A stretch of 64,000 bases of DNA, from the NCBI GenBank assembly GCA_033344815.1, contig JAWPMR010000001.1:4450136-4514135 (forward strand), read 5' to 3'. The notes under the pieces were generated by a model. The model had not been told where the DNA came from. It was given only the letters and a program-made list of their open reading frames with translations, and ran no database searches. The translations under genes and the position numbers were made by a program. Positions within the stretch are counted from its first letter, which is position 1. Every line of letters begins with the position of its first letter. This DNA comes from Paracoccaceae bacterium (lineage in GTDB: Bacteria; Pseudomonadota; Alphaproteobacteria; Rhodobacterales; Rhodobacteraceae). Shown here in pieces: positions 36,210-45,966 of the stretch.

Positions 36210-37106
36210 ATGTCGCAGACAGTGGCCGTCATTGGTTTGGGATCGATGGGATACGGGATCGCGGCTTCGGCTTTGCGAGCGGGACACAAGACGCACGGGT
36301 TTGATGTCAATGCGGCGCGCGTTGCGGATTTCCTTGCGGAGGGTGGTGCGCCAGGAGCTCTGGATGTGATCGCTGGCGATCTTGATGCGGTGATTGTGGT
36401 TGTGCTCAACGCGGCCCAGACCGAAGAGGTGCTTTTTGGGGCCGAGGCTCTCGTGCCACAGCTGAAACCAGGTGCTGTTGTCTTGGCCTGTGCGACTGTG
36501 CCGCCAGAGGTCGCACGCAGCCTCGCGTCCCGGGCGCAGGAGCATGATGTACTCTATATTGACGGGCCAATTTCCGGTGGCGCGGTCAAAGCGGCATCAG
36601 GTCAGTTGTCCGTCATGGCGTCCGGCAGTGAAGCCGCATTTGTCGCCGCGCGCCCCGTGTTGGACGCCATTGCCGAGACCGTGTTCGAGTTGGGCGATGA
36701 AGTAGGTGCGGGTTCAGCGATGAAAGCGGTGAACCAATTGCTCGCTGGGGTTCATATCGCAACCATGGCGGAGGCCCTGACCTTTGGCATGACCCAAGGG
36801 GTCAGCCCGGATAAATTTGTTGAAGTGATCAGCAAATGCGCGGGCACAAGTTGGATGCTGGAAAACCGCGCGCCGCATATTGTTGAGGGTGACTACACAC
36901 CGCATAGCGCCGTGAACATCTGGCTCAAGGATCTGGGGATCGTTCTGGACATAGCCAAAACCGATAAGTTCAGCGCGCCGATCACAGCAGCGGCCTTGCA
37001 GCAGTTTGTTGCGGCGGCCGGGCAGGGGTTGGGCGGCGAAGATGATGCTGCGGTCGCCAAGGTCTATGCCCGCAACGCCGGTTTGAAATTGCCTGGCGCC
37101 GAATAA
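36210..37106 (+). CDS. ltnD: L-threonate dehydrogenase
   Basis: A 298-residue beta-hydroxyacid dehydrogenase: GLGSMGYG (9-16), substrate motif DGPISGGAVKAASGQLSVMASG and the catalytic Lys in GAGSAMKAVNQLLAGVHIATMAEAL. LtnD oxidises L-threonate to 2-dehydro-L-erythronate using NAD+. The following otnK, otnC and otnI genes define the acid-sugar pathway and distinguish it from 3-hydroxyisobutyrate or tartronate semialdehyde enzymes of the same family. Starts a four-gene plus-strand operon. Confidence 0.9.
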   Translation: MSQTVAVIGLGSMGYGIAASALRAGHKTHGFDVNAARVADFLAEGGAPGALDVIAGDLDAVIVVVLNAAQTEEVLFGAEALVPQLKPGAVVLACATVPPEVARSLASRAQEHDVLYIDGPISGGAVKAASGQLSVMASGSEAAFVAARPVLDAIAETVFELGDEVGAGSAMKAVNQLLAGVHIATMAEALTFGMTQGVSPDKFVEVISKCAGTSWMLENRAPHIVEGDYTPHSAVNIWLKDLGIVLDIAKTDKFSAPITAAALQQFVAAAGQGLGGEDDAAVAKVYARNAGLKLPGAE

Positions 37107-37143
37107 TCTCCAAAAAACGCAATTGACGGATTGAACCAGCACT

Positions 37144-38412
37144 ATGACGACACTTTTAGGCTGCATCGCAGATGATTTTACCGGGGCCACCGATCTGGCT
37201 GGATTGCTGGCGCGCAGCGGCGTTCAGGTGTCTTTGCGTATTGGCGTCCCGGATGAGCCGCCCGAGGATACCGCCGCATTTGAGGTGATCGCGCTGAAAT
37301 CGCGCACAGCCCCTGTTGAAGAAGCGGTCGCAGAATGTCGCGCTGCCTGGGCATGGTTAAAGGCCGCTGGCGCCGAACGGTTTTTTTGGAAGTATTGCTC
37401 GACCTTTGACAGTACGGCCGAGGGAAACATCGGACCTGTTGCTGAGGCCCTTATGGCTGATATCGGCACTTCCCAGACCATCTATTGTCCCGCTTTTCCG
37501 GAAAACGGCCGTGCGATTTTCATGGGCAATCTGTTTGTGGGACAGCAACCGCTGTCCGAAAGCCCAATGAAGGATCACCCGCTGACACCGATGCGCGACA
37601 GTAACCTGATGCGTCTGCTTGAACCGCAAGTCACCAAGACTGTGGGTTTGATAGATCGATTGAGCGTTGCGCGCGGTTCAGAGGCGATTGCCGCAGAGCT
37701 TACGGATTTGCGCGAAAAAGACGTGGTGCATGTGGTGGTGGATGCCGTGGCGGATGCGGATCTTTTGCAAATCGCCAAGGCTTGTCGGGACATGCCTCTG
37801 TTGACGGGCGGAAGCGCTGTTGCGATGCCGCTGCCAGACCTCTATTTGCAGGATGGGACACTATCGCGCGATGGCGTGAAAGCAGAGCGCCGCGTTATAG
37901 TACCTGGTGCCATCGTTTTATCTGGCAGTTGCTCGGCAATGACCCGGGCGCAGGTGGCGCAATATTGCGAAAATGCGCCGGGATTTCGGTTGGATCCGCT
38001 GGAGTTGGCCAAGGATGGGGCGGGCGCCGCACTAGACTGGCTCGCGACGCAACCCCTTGATGTCACACCGATCCTTTATGCGACAGCAGACCCAGATGAT
38101 GTGCGCGCAGCCCAAGCAGAACTGGGAACCAGCCAAGCGGGAGAGATCGTCGAAACAGCGCTGGCGCAAATTGCCGTTGCAGCGCGCGATCAAGGTCGAC
38201 GCCGTTTTGTTGTGGCGGGCGGGGAAACTTCGGGTGCCGTGACCAAAGCCCTGGGCGTGGTCCGGCTTGACATTGGCGCCGAAATTGCACCCGGAGTACC
38301 CTGGACGTACTGCGAAAGCGCAGGTCATGACATTGCTTTGACATTGAAATCGGGCAACTTTGGTGCGGAGGACTTTTTTGCGCATGCCCTCGCGGTACTT
38401 GACGCGTCATGA
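37144..38412 (+). CDS. otnK: 3-oxo-tetronate / 2-oxo-tetronate 4-kinase (four-carbon acid sugar kinase, DUF1537)
   Basis: A 422-residue kinase of the DUF1537 family: LGCIADDFTGATDLAGLLARSG at the N-terminus binds the acid sugar, and FVVAGGETSGAVTKALGV near the C-terminus binds ATP. OtnK phosphorylates the keto-tetronate made by LtnD at C4. It lies 37 bp after ltnD and overlaps otnC by four bases. Length is normal. Confidence 0.93.
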   Translation: MTTLLGCIADDFTGATDLAGLLARSGVQVSLRIGVPDEPPEDTAAFEVIALKSRTAPVEEAVAECRAAWAWLKAAGAERFFWKYCSTFDSTAEGNIGPVAEALMADIGTSQTIYCPAFPENGRAIFMGNLFVGQQPLSESPMKDHPLTPMRDSNLMRLLEPQVTKTVGLIDRLSVARGSEAIAAELTDLREKDVVHVVVDAVADADLLQIAKACRDMPLLTGGSAVAMPLPDLYLQDGTLSRDGVKAERRVIVPGAIVLSGSCSAMTRAQVAQYCENAPGFRLDPLELAKDGAGAALDWLATQPLDVTPILYATADPDDVRAAQAELGTSQAGEIVETALAQIAVAARDQGRRRFVVAGGETSGAVTKALGVVRLDIGAEIAPGVPWTYCESAGHDIALTLKSGNFGAEDFFAHALAVLDAS

Positions 38413-39059
38413 CCGCTGAAAACCTGCTGCGCGAACAAATCTGCCTGCTGGCGAAGTCTCTCTTTGACAGAGGCTTGACCGGTGGGAGCACTGGCAACAT
38501 TTCTGCGCGCACGCCTGATGGCGGCTTGTTGGTGTCTCCTACGGGGACGAGTTTTGGACGGCTTGATCCGGCGCGCCTCAGCCGTTTTGACGTCGATGCG
38601 AAACACATAGATGGCGATGCCCCAACAAAAGAAATGCCACTTCATTCTGCTTTTTACGACACACGCAGAAGTGCAGGGGCCGTCGTCCACTTGCATTCCT
38701 GCCATTCTGTGGCCTTGTCGATGATGCCTGGTGTGGATCCCGACAATTTCCTGCCGCCGATGACCCCTTATGCGATCATGAAATTGGGCAAGGTTAAACT
38801 CCTGCCCTTTTACAGACCCGGTGATCCGGCGATGGGGGATGCCGTGCGGGGCCTTGCGGGAAAACGCAGCGCGGTGATGCTCGCCAATCACGGCCCTGTG
38901 GTGGCCGCGAAAGACGTTGAAGCGGCCTGTAACGCGATAGAAGAACTCGAAGATACCGCGAGACTGGCGATGCTCATGCATGGGTATGATGCCAAGATGC
39001 TGAGCCCGAAGCAGGTGAGCGATCTGGTAACGCATTTTGATGTGGAGTGGGACGGATGA
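38409..39059 (+). CDS. otnC: 3-oxo-tetronate 4-phosphate decarboxylase (class II aldolase/adducin family)
   Basis: A 216-residue class II aldolase-fold protein: GGSTGNISAR and LVSPTGTSFGRL bind phosphate, EMPLHSAFYD and VVHLHSCHSVALS carry the catalytic Glu and metal His residues, and LANHGPVVAAKDV the third His. OtnC decarboxylates the 4-phosphate to dihydroxyacetone phosphate. Start overlaps otnK, stop overlaps otnI (ATGA). Confidence 0.93.
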   Translation: MTAENLLREQICLLAKSLFDRGLTGGSTGNISARTPDGGLLVSPTGTSFGRLDPARLSRFDVDAKHIDGDAPTKEMPLHSAFYDTRRSAGAVVHLHSCHSVALSMMPGVDPDNFLPPMTPYAIMKLGKVKLLPFYRPGDPAMGDAVRGLAGKRSAVMLANHGPVVAAKDVEAACNAIEELEDTARLAMLMHGYDAKMLSPKQVSDLVTHFDVEWDG

Positions 39060-39823
39060 CTCGGTTTTCAGCCAATCTTGGGTTTTTATGGACCGACCGG
39101 CCGCTGCCGGAAGCGATTCACGCGGCCAAGGCGGCGGGATTTGACGCAGTTGAATGCCATTGGCCTTATGATTTCCCGCCGGCGGATGTTGCGCGTGCAC
39201 TCCATGAAACCGGGCTGCCCATGTTGGGATTGAACACCCGCCGGGGAGATGTCGCGGGGGGCGAAAGCGGTTTGTCTGCTTTGCCGGGTCGTGAAGAGGA
39301 GGCTTGTGAAGCCATAGACGAGGCGTTGGAATATGCGCAGAAAACCAACACCGGCGCAGTTCATGTCATGGCGGGTTTTGCGCAAGGTCCGGCGGCGGAG
39401 GCGTGTTTTGTTTCAAACCTGAAATACGCCTGCAAGAGCGCTTCCGCCCTTGGCATCACCATTTTGATTGAACCCCTCAACCATTATGATGCACCGGACT
39501 ATTTTCTGAGCACAACCGCGCAGGCGGAAGAGATCCTTTCAAAAGTAGGGCTTCAGAACCTTAAACTGATGTTTGATTGTTATCACGTCCAGCTCATGGA
39601 AGGTGACCTGTCACATCGCCTTAAGCGTCTTTTCCCGATTATCGGGCACATCCAGTTTGCAAGCGTGCCTGATCGGGGGACGCCTGATCATGGAGAGGTC
39701 GATTTTGTGCATATCTTTGATTGTGTGCATAAATTGGGGTATGAACATCCCCTTGGGGCGGAATACAAATCAGCACTGCCGACCGATCAGACATTGGGTT
39801 GGATGAAGAAATTCAAAGCCTGA
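39056..39823 (+). CDS. otnI: 2-oxo-tetronate isomerase (hydroxypyruvate isomerase family)
   Basis: A 255-residue TIM-barrel of the hydroxypyruvate isomerase/xylose isomerase-like family: AKAAGFDAVECHWPYDFP, LIEPLNHYDAPDYFLS with metal-binding Glu, and LMFDCYHVQLMEGDL. OtnI interconverts 2-oxo- and 3-oxo-tetronate, needed on the L-threonate branch. ATG 39056 overlaps the otnC stop and is preferred to 39047. It closes the ltnD-otnK-otnC-otnI operon. Confidence 0.9.
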   Translation: MTRFSANLGFLWTDRPLPEAIHAAKAAGFDAVECHWPYDFPPADVARALHETGLPMLGLNTRRGDVAGGESGLSALPGREEEACEAIDEALEYAQKTNTGAVHVMAGFAQGPAAEACFVSNLKYACKSASALGITILIEPLNHYDAPDYFLSTTAQAEEILSKVGLQNLKLMFDCYHVQLMEGDLSHRLKRLFPIIGHIQFASVPDRGTPDHGEVDFVHIFDCVHKLGYEHPLGAEYKSALPTDQTLGWMKKFKA

Positions 39824-41210
39824 ATTCCAGTTGCCTAGACATGGACGACATGGCGGGGAGGGCAGCTCAATTGATTAGGAGCACATGCTGCACCCGCCGG
39901 CAGAGGCAAGACGCGTGTCACAATCTCGACACCTGTAAAACCCGGATTTCGACGGCACCGACGTAGAGCTTCAAAAATTATGTTGATCCTGGAATTGAAA
40001 CAAGTTCGGTTTTCTAATTGACTGTTTTCTCTGGGATCGAATTTTCGGTTTCAATTCTGTGTTGACGCTTCTGCAATCCTGTAACAAAAATTGTTGCGCG
40101 AAACCGCAATTGCGCGAGTAATGATGTGTACTTCATTTGGGCGCAGGCGCGGGGTCAAATTTTTGGCCGTGTCTTCTTATCTTAGCGGCGTGTTGCTGTG
40201 AAGCCGCGACAAAATCCAAAAGCAGATAAGCCGGGAAAGGCTGAAAAATGTCTTGAAAACAAGAATCTGTAGGTTTTGAGTGCAGATGAATTTGGCCATT
40301 ACGCATTGACGGCTTGGCGAAACAAACAATGGCAGCCAGCAAGCCACAAAATTTCACAGAAGCACCAAAATCTTATCGCCGCCATGCAACCAGCACGCTC
40401 CCGGTCCAGGAGCGCCGCGGTTTTGATGCCGTTTGGGTGTCGAAACCAGATGGCAAGGCCTGTGCTTGTTAACCCCAACATCGCAGACATGAAATGGCCT
40501 GCGATGGCCCCGGAGTTTACGATGCAAGATCTCTTGTGGCGTTGGTCGCACTGTCGGTTCACGGTGTCGATCAGCAGGATGGATCTCAGCGTCATGCTGC
40601 ACTGTTTGTCACGCGCCGCTTTGGAGGTATCAATAAACGTGCCAAGATTGACCTTTCGTCGCGCGACTCTGTGGTGTTTCGCGCATCCTTCTTCAAATTC
40701 GCGGAAAGCGTCGCCAGCACGTTTGAACGGCTGATACCGCGTTAAAGCCAAGCCGCGCTATTGTCTCCGGCGTCAGGCATTCGACAAATCGCGCCGGAGA
40801 CAGCAGATGACCAACTGGAAACGAGTGAAGGCGCATCGGGTACATGACATGGCGTTCCACTGCGATCCGGTGATCCGGTCGCAGAATGAGAAATGACTGT
40901 TTGTCGCGGTCCGGTTGCGTCAAACCTCTGGAAACATGACCAAGTGAGTGGTCAATGCAGGAAACGCGTTCATGTTGCGACGCCTTGCGTTTGCAGGTCT
41001 CGCAAAGATCTTTGGAGGCAAGCACGTGTTCTGCATTTGATGGCTCAACTCAGTAAAGCGCGTGCATCTCGTTGGCGTGGGGCACATTCAAACCCGCTTC
41101 CGAGATGAAAATGAGCGTTGATCTGTCGGTCTTGACGCCTCAGACGCATTCGCGCTGCGGCACCAAAACCGGATATCTATTCAAACTGCATCATAACAAC
41201 GCTCGTGGGA
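39824..41210. other. Gene-poor 1.4-kb region between otnI and mscS
   Basis: Contains one decayed reading frame (40329-40745) and otherwise only short overlapping frames without domains. AT-rich patches around 39990-40110 look like former promoter or spacer DNA. The otnI operon and the mscS operon converge here, but no terminator with a T-run was seen. Confidence 0.5.
40329..40745 (+). pseudogene. Unidentified frame split by one in-frame TAA
   Basis: From ATG 40329 a frame of 47 codons ends in TAA at 40470-40472, and the same frame continues open for another 90 codons to a stop at 40745. Both halves look protein-like (RRHATSTLPVQERRGFDAVW in the first; LFVTRRFGGINKRAKIDLSS in the second). A single nonsense change in a gene of about 138 codons would explain it. 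I do not recognise the product. Confidence 0.35.
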
Positions 41211-43460
41211 TTAAGGCTCGTCGGGTACGATCCCAGGTTTCAGCGGCGGGTTGATCGCGTCCTGCGCCGCAGCGGAGACCGCTTTGCGTTCCTGTTCGCT
41301 CAGTTGCTCATCGCCTGCAATTTCGACCTTCACGTTTCTTTCAGCCATTCGGATGCCATTCGCGTCAAAGGCATCGCGTACTTTTTGATACGCATCCCGG
41401 CGCACCAGCCACTGCTCGCCGGGGCGGGTCATGAATTTGACCCCGACGACCATGTTAAACTCCTCCATGCGGCGCACGCCTTGAGACTTCAATGTGTCCA
41501 GGATCGCATCACCGTAGTGCTCGTTTGCCTTGAGCTCAGCGCCGACTTTTTTGATGATCTTTTTAACCAATTGCAGATCGGTGTCGAACGGTACGCGGAA
41601 CTCCAGTTTCATGATGACCCAGTCGCGCGAGTAATTTGTCATGGACTTCAGTTCACCAAAGGGCAGGGTGTGAATGGCACCGCGATGGTGGCGTATCTGC
41701 AGTGAGCGGATCGAGATTTTTTCAACTGTGCCACGCAATTGGTCAATTTCCACGTATTCACCAACGCGAAAGGCATCATCAATCAGGAAGAAGATGCCTG
41801 AAACGACATCCTTGACCAAAGACTGGGCGCCAAAACCAATTGCGATGCCCAATACACTGGCCCCGGCGAGAATAGGCGCAATGTTGACCCCCATGGAGGA
41901 TAGAACAGACATCAGCACCATGCTTAACAGGGTCACCAGCAATACCACGCGCAGAAGCGGCAAAAGCGTGGCCATGCGCGCTTCCGGCCCCGGTGCCTGC
42001 CCGTCCTCGGGCGGGGTATAGGCGGCCAACCTACGGTCAATCGACGTTTTCCCCCAGGTCCAGACGAGATCGGCGATCAGGACCGCAGCAGCACTGTCAA
42101 TCAGGACAGAAAATACCCGCTGCGCAACCGTGGGCGTGTCTGAATTTTCGAAAATACCCGCATGCCAGATCAGCGCCAGCATCAGTCCCAGCGCCACGAA
42201 GACAGCAAAACGGATCAGCCGTTGTGCCAATGGTCGATACGTCTCATAGGGATCTGCCGGTAGTTCAGGCGCTGGCGGCGTTTCGTCCGGGGGCAGGACG
42301 TCAATCGGGTCCAAAAGCGTTTCTGATGCGATGCGCCTTTCGGTCTGATCGCGGAAATCCCGTATTGCGTGATCAAAGGTCATATCGACCCAACCTTGCA
42401 ATAGTCTGAGTGAGGGGATGAACAAACCAATGGTTAAAAACGTCCACATCAGAGGGCGGACGTCAAAGAGCCATGTGACAAAAACAAGCGCGCTCAACAG
42501 GCTCAGGTAAGCCCGCCAACGCGCAAGCGAGCGATGCGGTATCATAAAGGTGTGCTTTTTGGCATGCGCAAAGCAGATCATGATGGCAATCAGGCTAAGA
42601 CCAAACAACAGCGTGGCAAAAAGAACAGCGACTGACAGGGTTTCAGGGGAGGCTGCGCCCGAAACTGTTGTGGCCGTGAGTTGGTTGAACACGTCAATCA
42701 GCAAGATCGCGAAAACAAGCATCGCGGAAAAGACCATCAGGGTCAGACCGATCACACGCGCCATCTGATCGCCCACAGGCAGCAGGCGTAACTGGGTCAC
42801 GCGGGGGGCGAGAAAGAGCTTGATCAGGGCGTTAACGATACGGACAGACACGATACCGATCAGTGTCGCGGTGATGAGTGTGTAAAGCAGCGGCGGCCAG
42901 GTCACGACGGAGAAGGCGCCGATACTACCAGCGGCGAAAAGGCTCAATCCCACCAAGGCTAGAGCGGTACGGGTCAGAGCCGCGTAAAGACGTTCTCTCG
43001 GGCGTTTGAAGCTGCGAAACTCGATACGACGGCGCAGCGGGTTCGTATATTGACGAAACAACCATTCCAGACCGGCACCGACAAATAGAAATATGAGCGC
43101 AAATGTCAGCCCATGAACACGCTTGTCCGGGGTCAACTGCGCGCGCCACTGACCGGCGATAACCTCTGGTGCCTGGTCAAATCGGGCCCAGGCTGCGCTC
43201 AGATCGCTCACCCGGTTGCCGGTCCGGTCAACGGCTTCGGTGAATTGTTCACGAATGGTTTTTGCGCCTTCTGGGGCTGCTTCTTCGGCGTCGTCTGCCT
43301 GATCCTGTATCCAGTTCTGAATGCGCTCATCTGCGAGCAGCCGGGTAAACTCATGCAGATCATTTGGCGAGGGGGGAGCATTGGAGGGGGGCTCCTGCGC
43401 GCCGACCCCGGTTGTGGCACAGACAAACGCGACAGCAACAAGCAGCTTTTTCAAGTGCAT
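41211..43460 (-). CDS. MscS-family mechanosensitive channel, large form
   Basis: About 749 residues: signal peptide HLKKLLVAVAFVCATTGVGA, a periplasmic helical part, around ten membrane segments, and a C-terminal MscS domain whose pore helix reads NIAPILAGASVLGIAIGFGAQSLVKDVVSG and is followed by the beta domain GEYVEIDQLRGTVEKISIRSL. It opens under membrane tension to release osmolytes. ATG 43460 matches the signal peptide; the longer frame overlaps the ferredoxin gene. It lies eight bases after that gene, so the two are co-transcribed. Confidence 0.92.
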   Translation of the reverse strand: MHLKKLLVAVAFVCATTGVGAQEPPSNAPPSPNDLHEFTRLLADERIQNWIQDQADDAEEAAPEGAKTIREQFTEAVDRTGNRVSDLSAAWARFDQAPEVIAGQWRAQLTPDKRVHGLTFALIFLFVGAGLEWLFRQYTNPLRRRIEFRSFKRPRERLYAALTRTALALVGLSLFAAGSIGAFSVVTWPPLLYTLITATLIGIVSVRIVNALIKLFLAPRVTQLRLLPVGDQMARVIGLTLMVFSAMLVFAILLIDVFNQLTATTVSGAASPETLSVAVLFATLLFGLSLIAIMICFAHAKKHTFMIPHRSLARWRAYLSLLSALVFVTWLFDVRPLMWTFLTIGLFIPSLRLLQGWVDMTFDHAIRDFRDQTERRIASETLLDPIDVLPPDETPPAPELPADPYETYRPLAQRLIRFAVFVALGLMLALIWHAGIFENSDTPTVAQRVFSVLIDSAAAVLIADLVWTWGKTSIDRRLAAYTPPEDGQAPGPEARMATLLPLLRVVLLVTLLSMVLMSVLSSMGVNIAPILAGASVLGIAIGFGAQSLVKDVVSGIFFLIDDAFRVGEYVEIDQLRGTVEKISIRSLQIRHHRGAIHTLPFGELKSMTNYSRDWVIMKLEFRVPFDTDLQLVKKIIKKVGAELKANEHYGDAILDTLKSQGVRRMEEFNMVVGVKFMTRPGEQWLVRRDAYQKVRDAFDANGIRMAERNVKVEIAGDEQLSEQERKAVSAAAQDAINPPLKPGIVPDEP

Positions 43461-43468
43461 CAAGATAC

Positions 43469-44620
43469 TCACACAGATGCCTGCGTCGGATCGGACTGTT
43501 GAGCGCCGTAGTCGTTGTCCGTAAAAGCATAGTCTGCCGGATAAACCGGTTCGGTTTCCACAAAGCCACCCGATGGTGTCAGCTGACACGCAAGGCGTAC
43601 ATCCTCGGGCGCGTTGATGCGGCCGAGAGTTTTGATTTCAAGTGCTGTTGGTTCGGGCAGCGGGAATTCTGAGGACACGATACGCACGGCACAGGTGCCA
43701 CAACGTCCGCGTCCCTCGCACAAACCAGCGTGTGGTTGCTTATGAGCCCTGAAACTATCAAAGACGCTGAGCTTAGACGTCGTTTCGAAAGGCGGATCGT
43801 TGCCGCGTTGCAGACGGACGGGTTCAAAGGAGCGCAACCGAACTCTCAATTCGCGGGCTAGCAAGGTCACCGCAGCCAGGGCGAGAGACCACCAGATAAC
43901 ACTGTTGGTGATATACTTGACCGTGGCATAGGGCAGCCTTGGAGGTCCGGGCCGCGTTGTTTCCACCTCAGAATAGGATTGAGTGCTGTAATAAGTCGGC
44001 GCAGGTGTTGCGGCCTGCGCTTCGATCAGAACACCGCGCCCGGCTTCTGCATATCCGATCAGGGCGAGAACCGGAACAGCAACAGCAATGGGATAGAGCC
44101 AGCCCAGTATGTGACGCATTTCCGCTTTGGATCGTAACCAGGTGAAGAAACCCGCGCATCCATGAACCCAGACCGCTGAAAGCAAAATTACCTGCAACAA
44201 ACCAATTGCCGGTTGATCCAGCCAAAAGAACTTTGTCGCGATGGCGTAGTCAAAGGGCAAGCCGTTGATCCTAAGAGACATAACGCCAACCACATGGGTC
44301 GCCATCAGTGGCACAATGGTCAGGCCGGAAAACAGTTGTACCAGATCCTGTAGGTTCGTTTGCAAAGTCGGGCGCTTGTAGATCGCCCAGAGGCCCAGAA
44401 AGAAATGTACAAAAAGGGCGGAGAGCAAGAGAGTGCCCATCACTGGATTGGACCAAATCCCGGTCAAGAAAGGCTTGGAGTTTTTCATGGAGTCGATTGA
44501 AATCACGCCAAGGCTCAGATTGATCAGATGCGTTGTAACAAAAGCGAGCATGAACAACCCGGACCAGATACGCGCGGTACGGATGATCAAACCTGACGTG
44601 TTCGCGCGCCCGTCTTTCAT
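43469..44620 (-). CDS. Membrane protein with C-terminal [2Fe-2S] ferredoxin domain
   Basis: About 383 residues. Six or so N-terminal membrane segments (including histidines in TTHLINLSLGV, FVHFFLGLWAIY and THVVGVMSLR that could bind haem) are followed by a ferredoxin domain with C-x5-C-x2-C-x34-C (Cys301, Cys307, Cys310, Cys345), the adrenodoxin-type spacing. The layout resembles the N-terminal part of membrane adenylate cyclases with ferredoxin domains, but no cyclase domain is present. It may be a membrane electron carrier. Start ATG 44620 is preferred over a TTG at 44692. Confidence 0.8.
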   Translation of the reverse strand: MKDGRANTSGLIIRTARIWSGLFMLAFVTTHLINLSLGVISIDSMKNSKPFLTGIWSNPVMGTLLLSALFVHFFLGLWAIYKRPTLQTNLQDLVQLFSGLTIVPLMATHVVGVMSLRINGLPFDYAIATKFFWLDQPAIGLLQVILLSAVWVHGCAGFFTWLRSKAEMRHILGWLYPIAVAVPVLALIGYAEAGRGVLIEAQAATPAPTYYSTQSYSEVETTRPGPPRLPYATVKYITNSVIWWSLALAAVTLLARELRVRLRSFEPVRLQRGNDPPFETTSKLSVFDSFRAHKQPHAGLCEGRGRCGTCAVRIVSSEFPLPEPTALEIKTLGRINAPEDVRLACQLTPSGGFVETEPVYPADYAFTDNDYGAQQSDPTQASV

Positions 44621-45261
44621 GTGATGCGTCCCCTTCTGGAAAACCTGCACGGTCGCAGATTTCTCGCGGCTTTTGCGCGATTTGGCGGTCAAAGTGTCGG
44701 AATTCCAGCGCCGCTTTGCAACCCCTTGTTAAACTGCGACCTTTTGGGAGCAGACTGGTCGCATCTGGGAAATCTTTGATGGGCCACGGCACGTGCGTTT
44801 TTTCAGGCATTCCTTGCGGCCGTTTTAGTTCGCGTCAGTTTGATTGCGCGAGGCCAGAGCGCATTCAACCAGGTCTGTGTACTCAGCTTTGCAACAATCT
44901 GCCATTTCGGACATCGGAGACTAGTTTCTTGAAGCGTAAAAGTGCGCGCGCTTAGTGATTGTTGTATTTCCGGTAAGCAGAAAGCCAATTTCCGTTATTC
45001 GCAGCAAAGTGCGCTGGCCTGCCGTGCGGAGTCAGATTTGGATTGCAGCCAGACCCGTCGATATCGCCATCACATTCACCAGCGGAAAAACCGCCGCAGT
45101 TTTAGGCTCTGCGCCTTGGGATGATCCAAACCGGAGGTTTTCGATCAAAGTGGTTGCAAGATCGCGTGGTGCAGAAGATTGTCCGTGCTAAGATTCGGGA
45201 GACCGAGGTGGTTGCATCTCCCGCTGATGATGTGACAGGCGTCGGAATTGAAGGAAGCACA
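44621..45261. other. Intergenic region between the ferredoxin gene and scoA
   Basis: About 640 bases with two divergent promoters expected. In-frame DNA extends upstream of both genes but without plausible starts. No operator, hairpin or small gene could be supported. Confidence 0.5.
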
Positions 45262-45966
45262 ATGAAGAAAGTCTATAGCTCGGCGTCAGAGGCGCTTGAT
45301 GGGGTGTTGCAGGACGGCATGTTGATTGCGGCGGGCGGGTTTGGCCTTTGCGGCATTCCTGAACTGTTGCTGGGCGCGATCCGTGAGGCGGGTACCCGCG
45401 ATCTGACCTTTGCCTCCAACAATGCGGGCGTGGATGATTTTGGCATTGGTATCCTGTTGCAGACCAAACAGGTGCGCAAAATGATTTCCTCCTATGTCGG
45501 CGAAAACGCTGAATTCATGAGACAATATCTGTCTGGCGAGTTGGAACTGGAGTTCAATCCGCAAGGCACGCTGGCCGAACGGATGCGCGCCGGGGGCTGT
45601 GGGATCCCGGGTTTTTACACCAAAACCGGCGTCGGCACGGTGATCGCGGAGGGCAAGGAACACAAGGATTTTGACGGCGAAACCTACATCATGGAACGCG
45701 GGATCGTGGCGGATCTGGCGATTGTGAAAGCCTGGAAGGCCGATGAAACCGGCAACCTGATGTTTCGCAAAACCGCGCGCAACTTCAACCCACCGGCGGC
45801 CATGTGCGGGCGCATCTGCGTGGCCGAAGTGGAGGAAATCGTGCCGCTGGGCAGCCTCGATCCGGACAAAATCCACCTGCCGGGCATCTACGTGCACCGC
45901 CTGATCCAAGGCACCCACGAAAAACGCATCGAACAACGTACAGTACGTCAGCAGGAGGGCGCATAA
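45262..45966 (+). CDS. scoA: 3-oxoacid CoA-transferase subunit A
   Basis: A 234-residue family I CoA-transferase alpha chain: MLIAAGGFGLCGIPELLLGAI, FASNNAGVDDFGIG, and GGCGIPGFYTKTGVGTV are the standard blocks. With subunit B it moves CoA from succinyl-CoA to acetoacetate or a similar acid. ATG 45262 has AAGGAAG eight bases upstream; the longer frame from 45121 lacks one. It ends directly before subunit B. Confidence 0.93.
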   Translation: MKKVYSSASEALDGVLQDGMLIAAGGFGLCGIPELLLGAIREAGTRDLTFASNNAGVDDFGIGILLQTKQVRKMISSYVGENAEFMRQYLSGELELEFNPQGTLAERMRAGGCGIPGFYTKTGVGTVIAEGKEHKDFDGETYIMERGIVADLAIVKAWKADETGNLMFRKTARNFNPPAAMCGRICVAEVEEIVPLGSLDPDKIHLPGIYVHRLIQGTHEKRIEQRTVRQQEGA

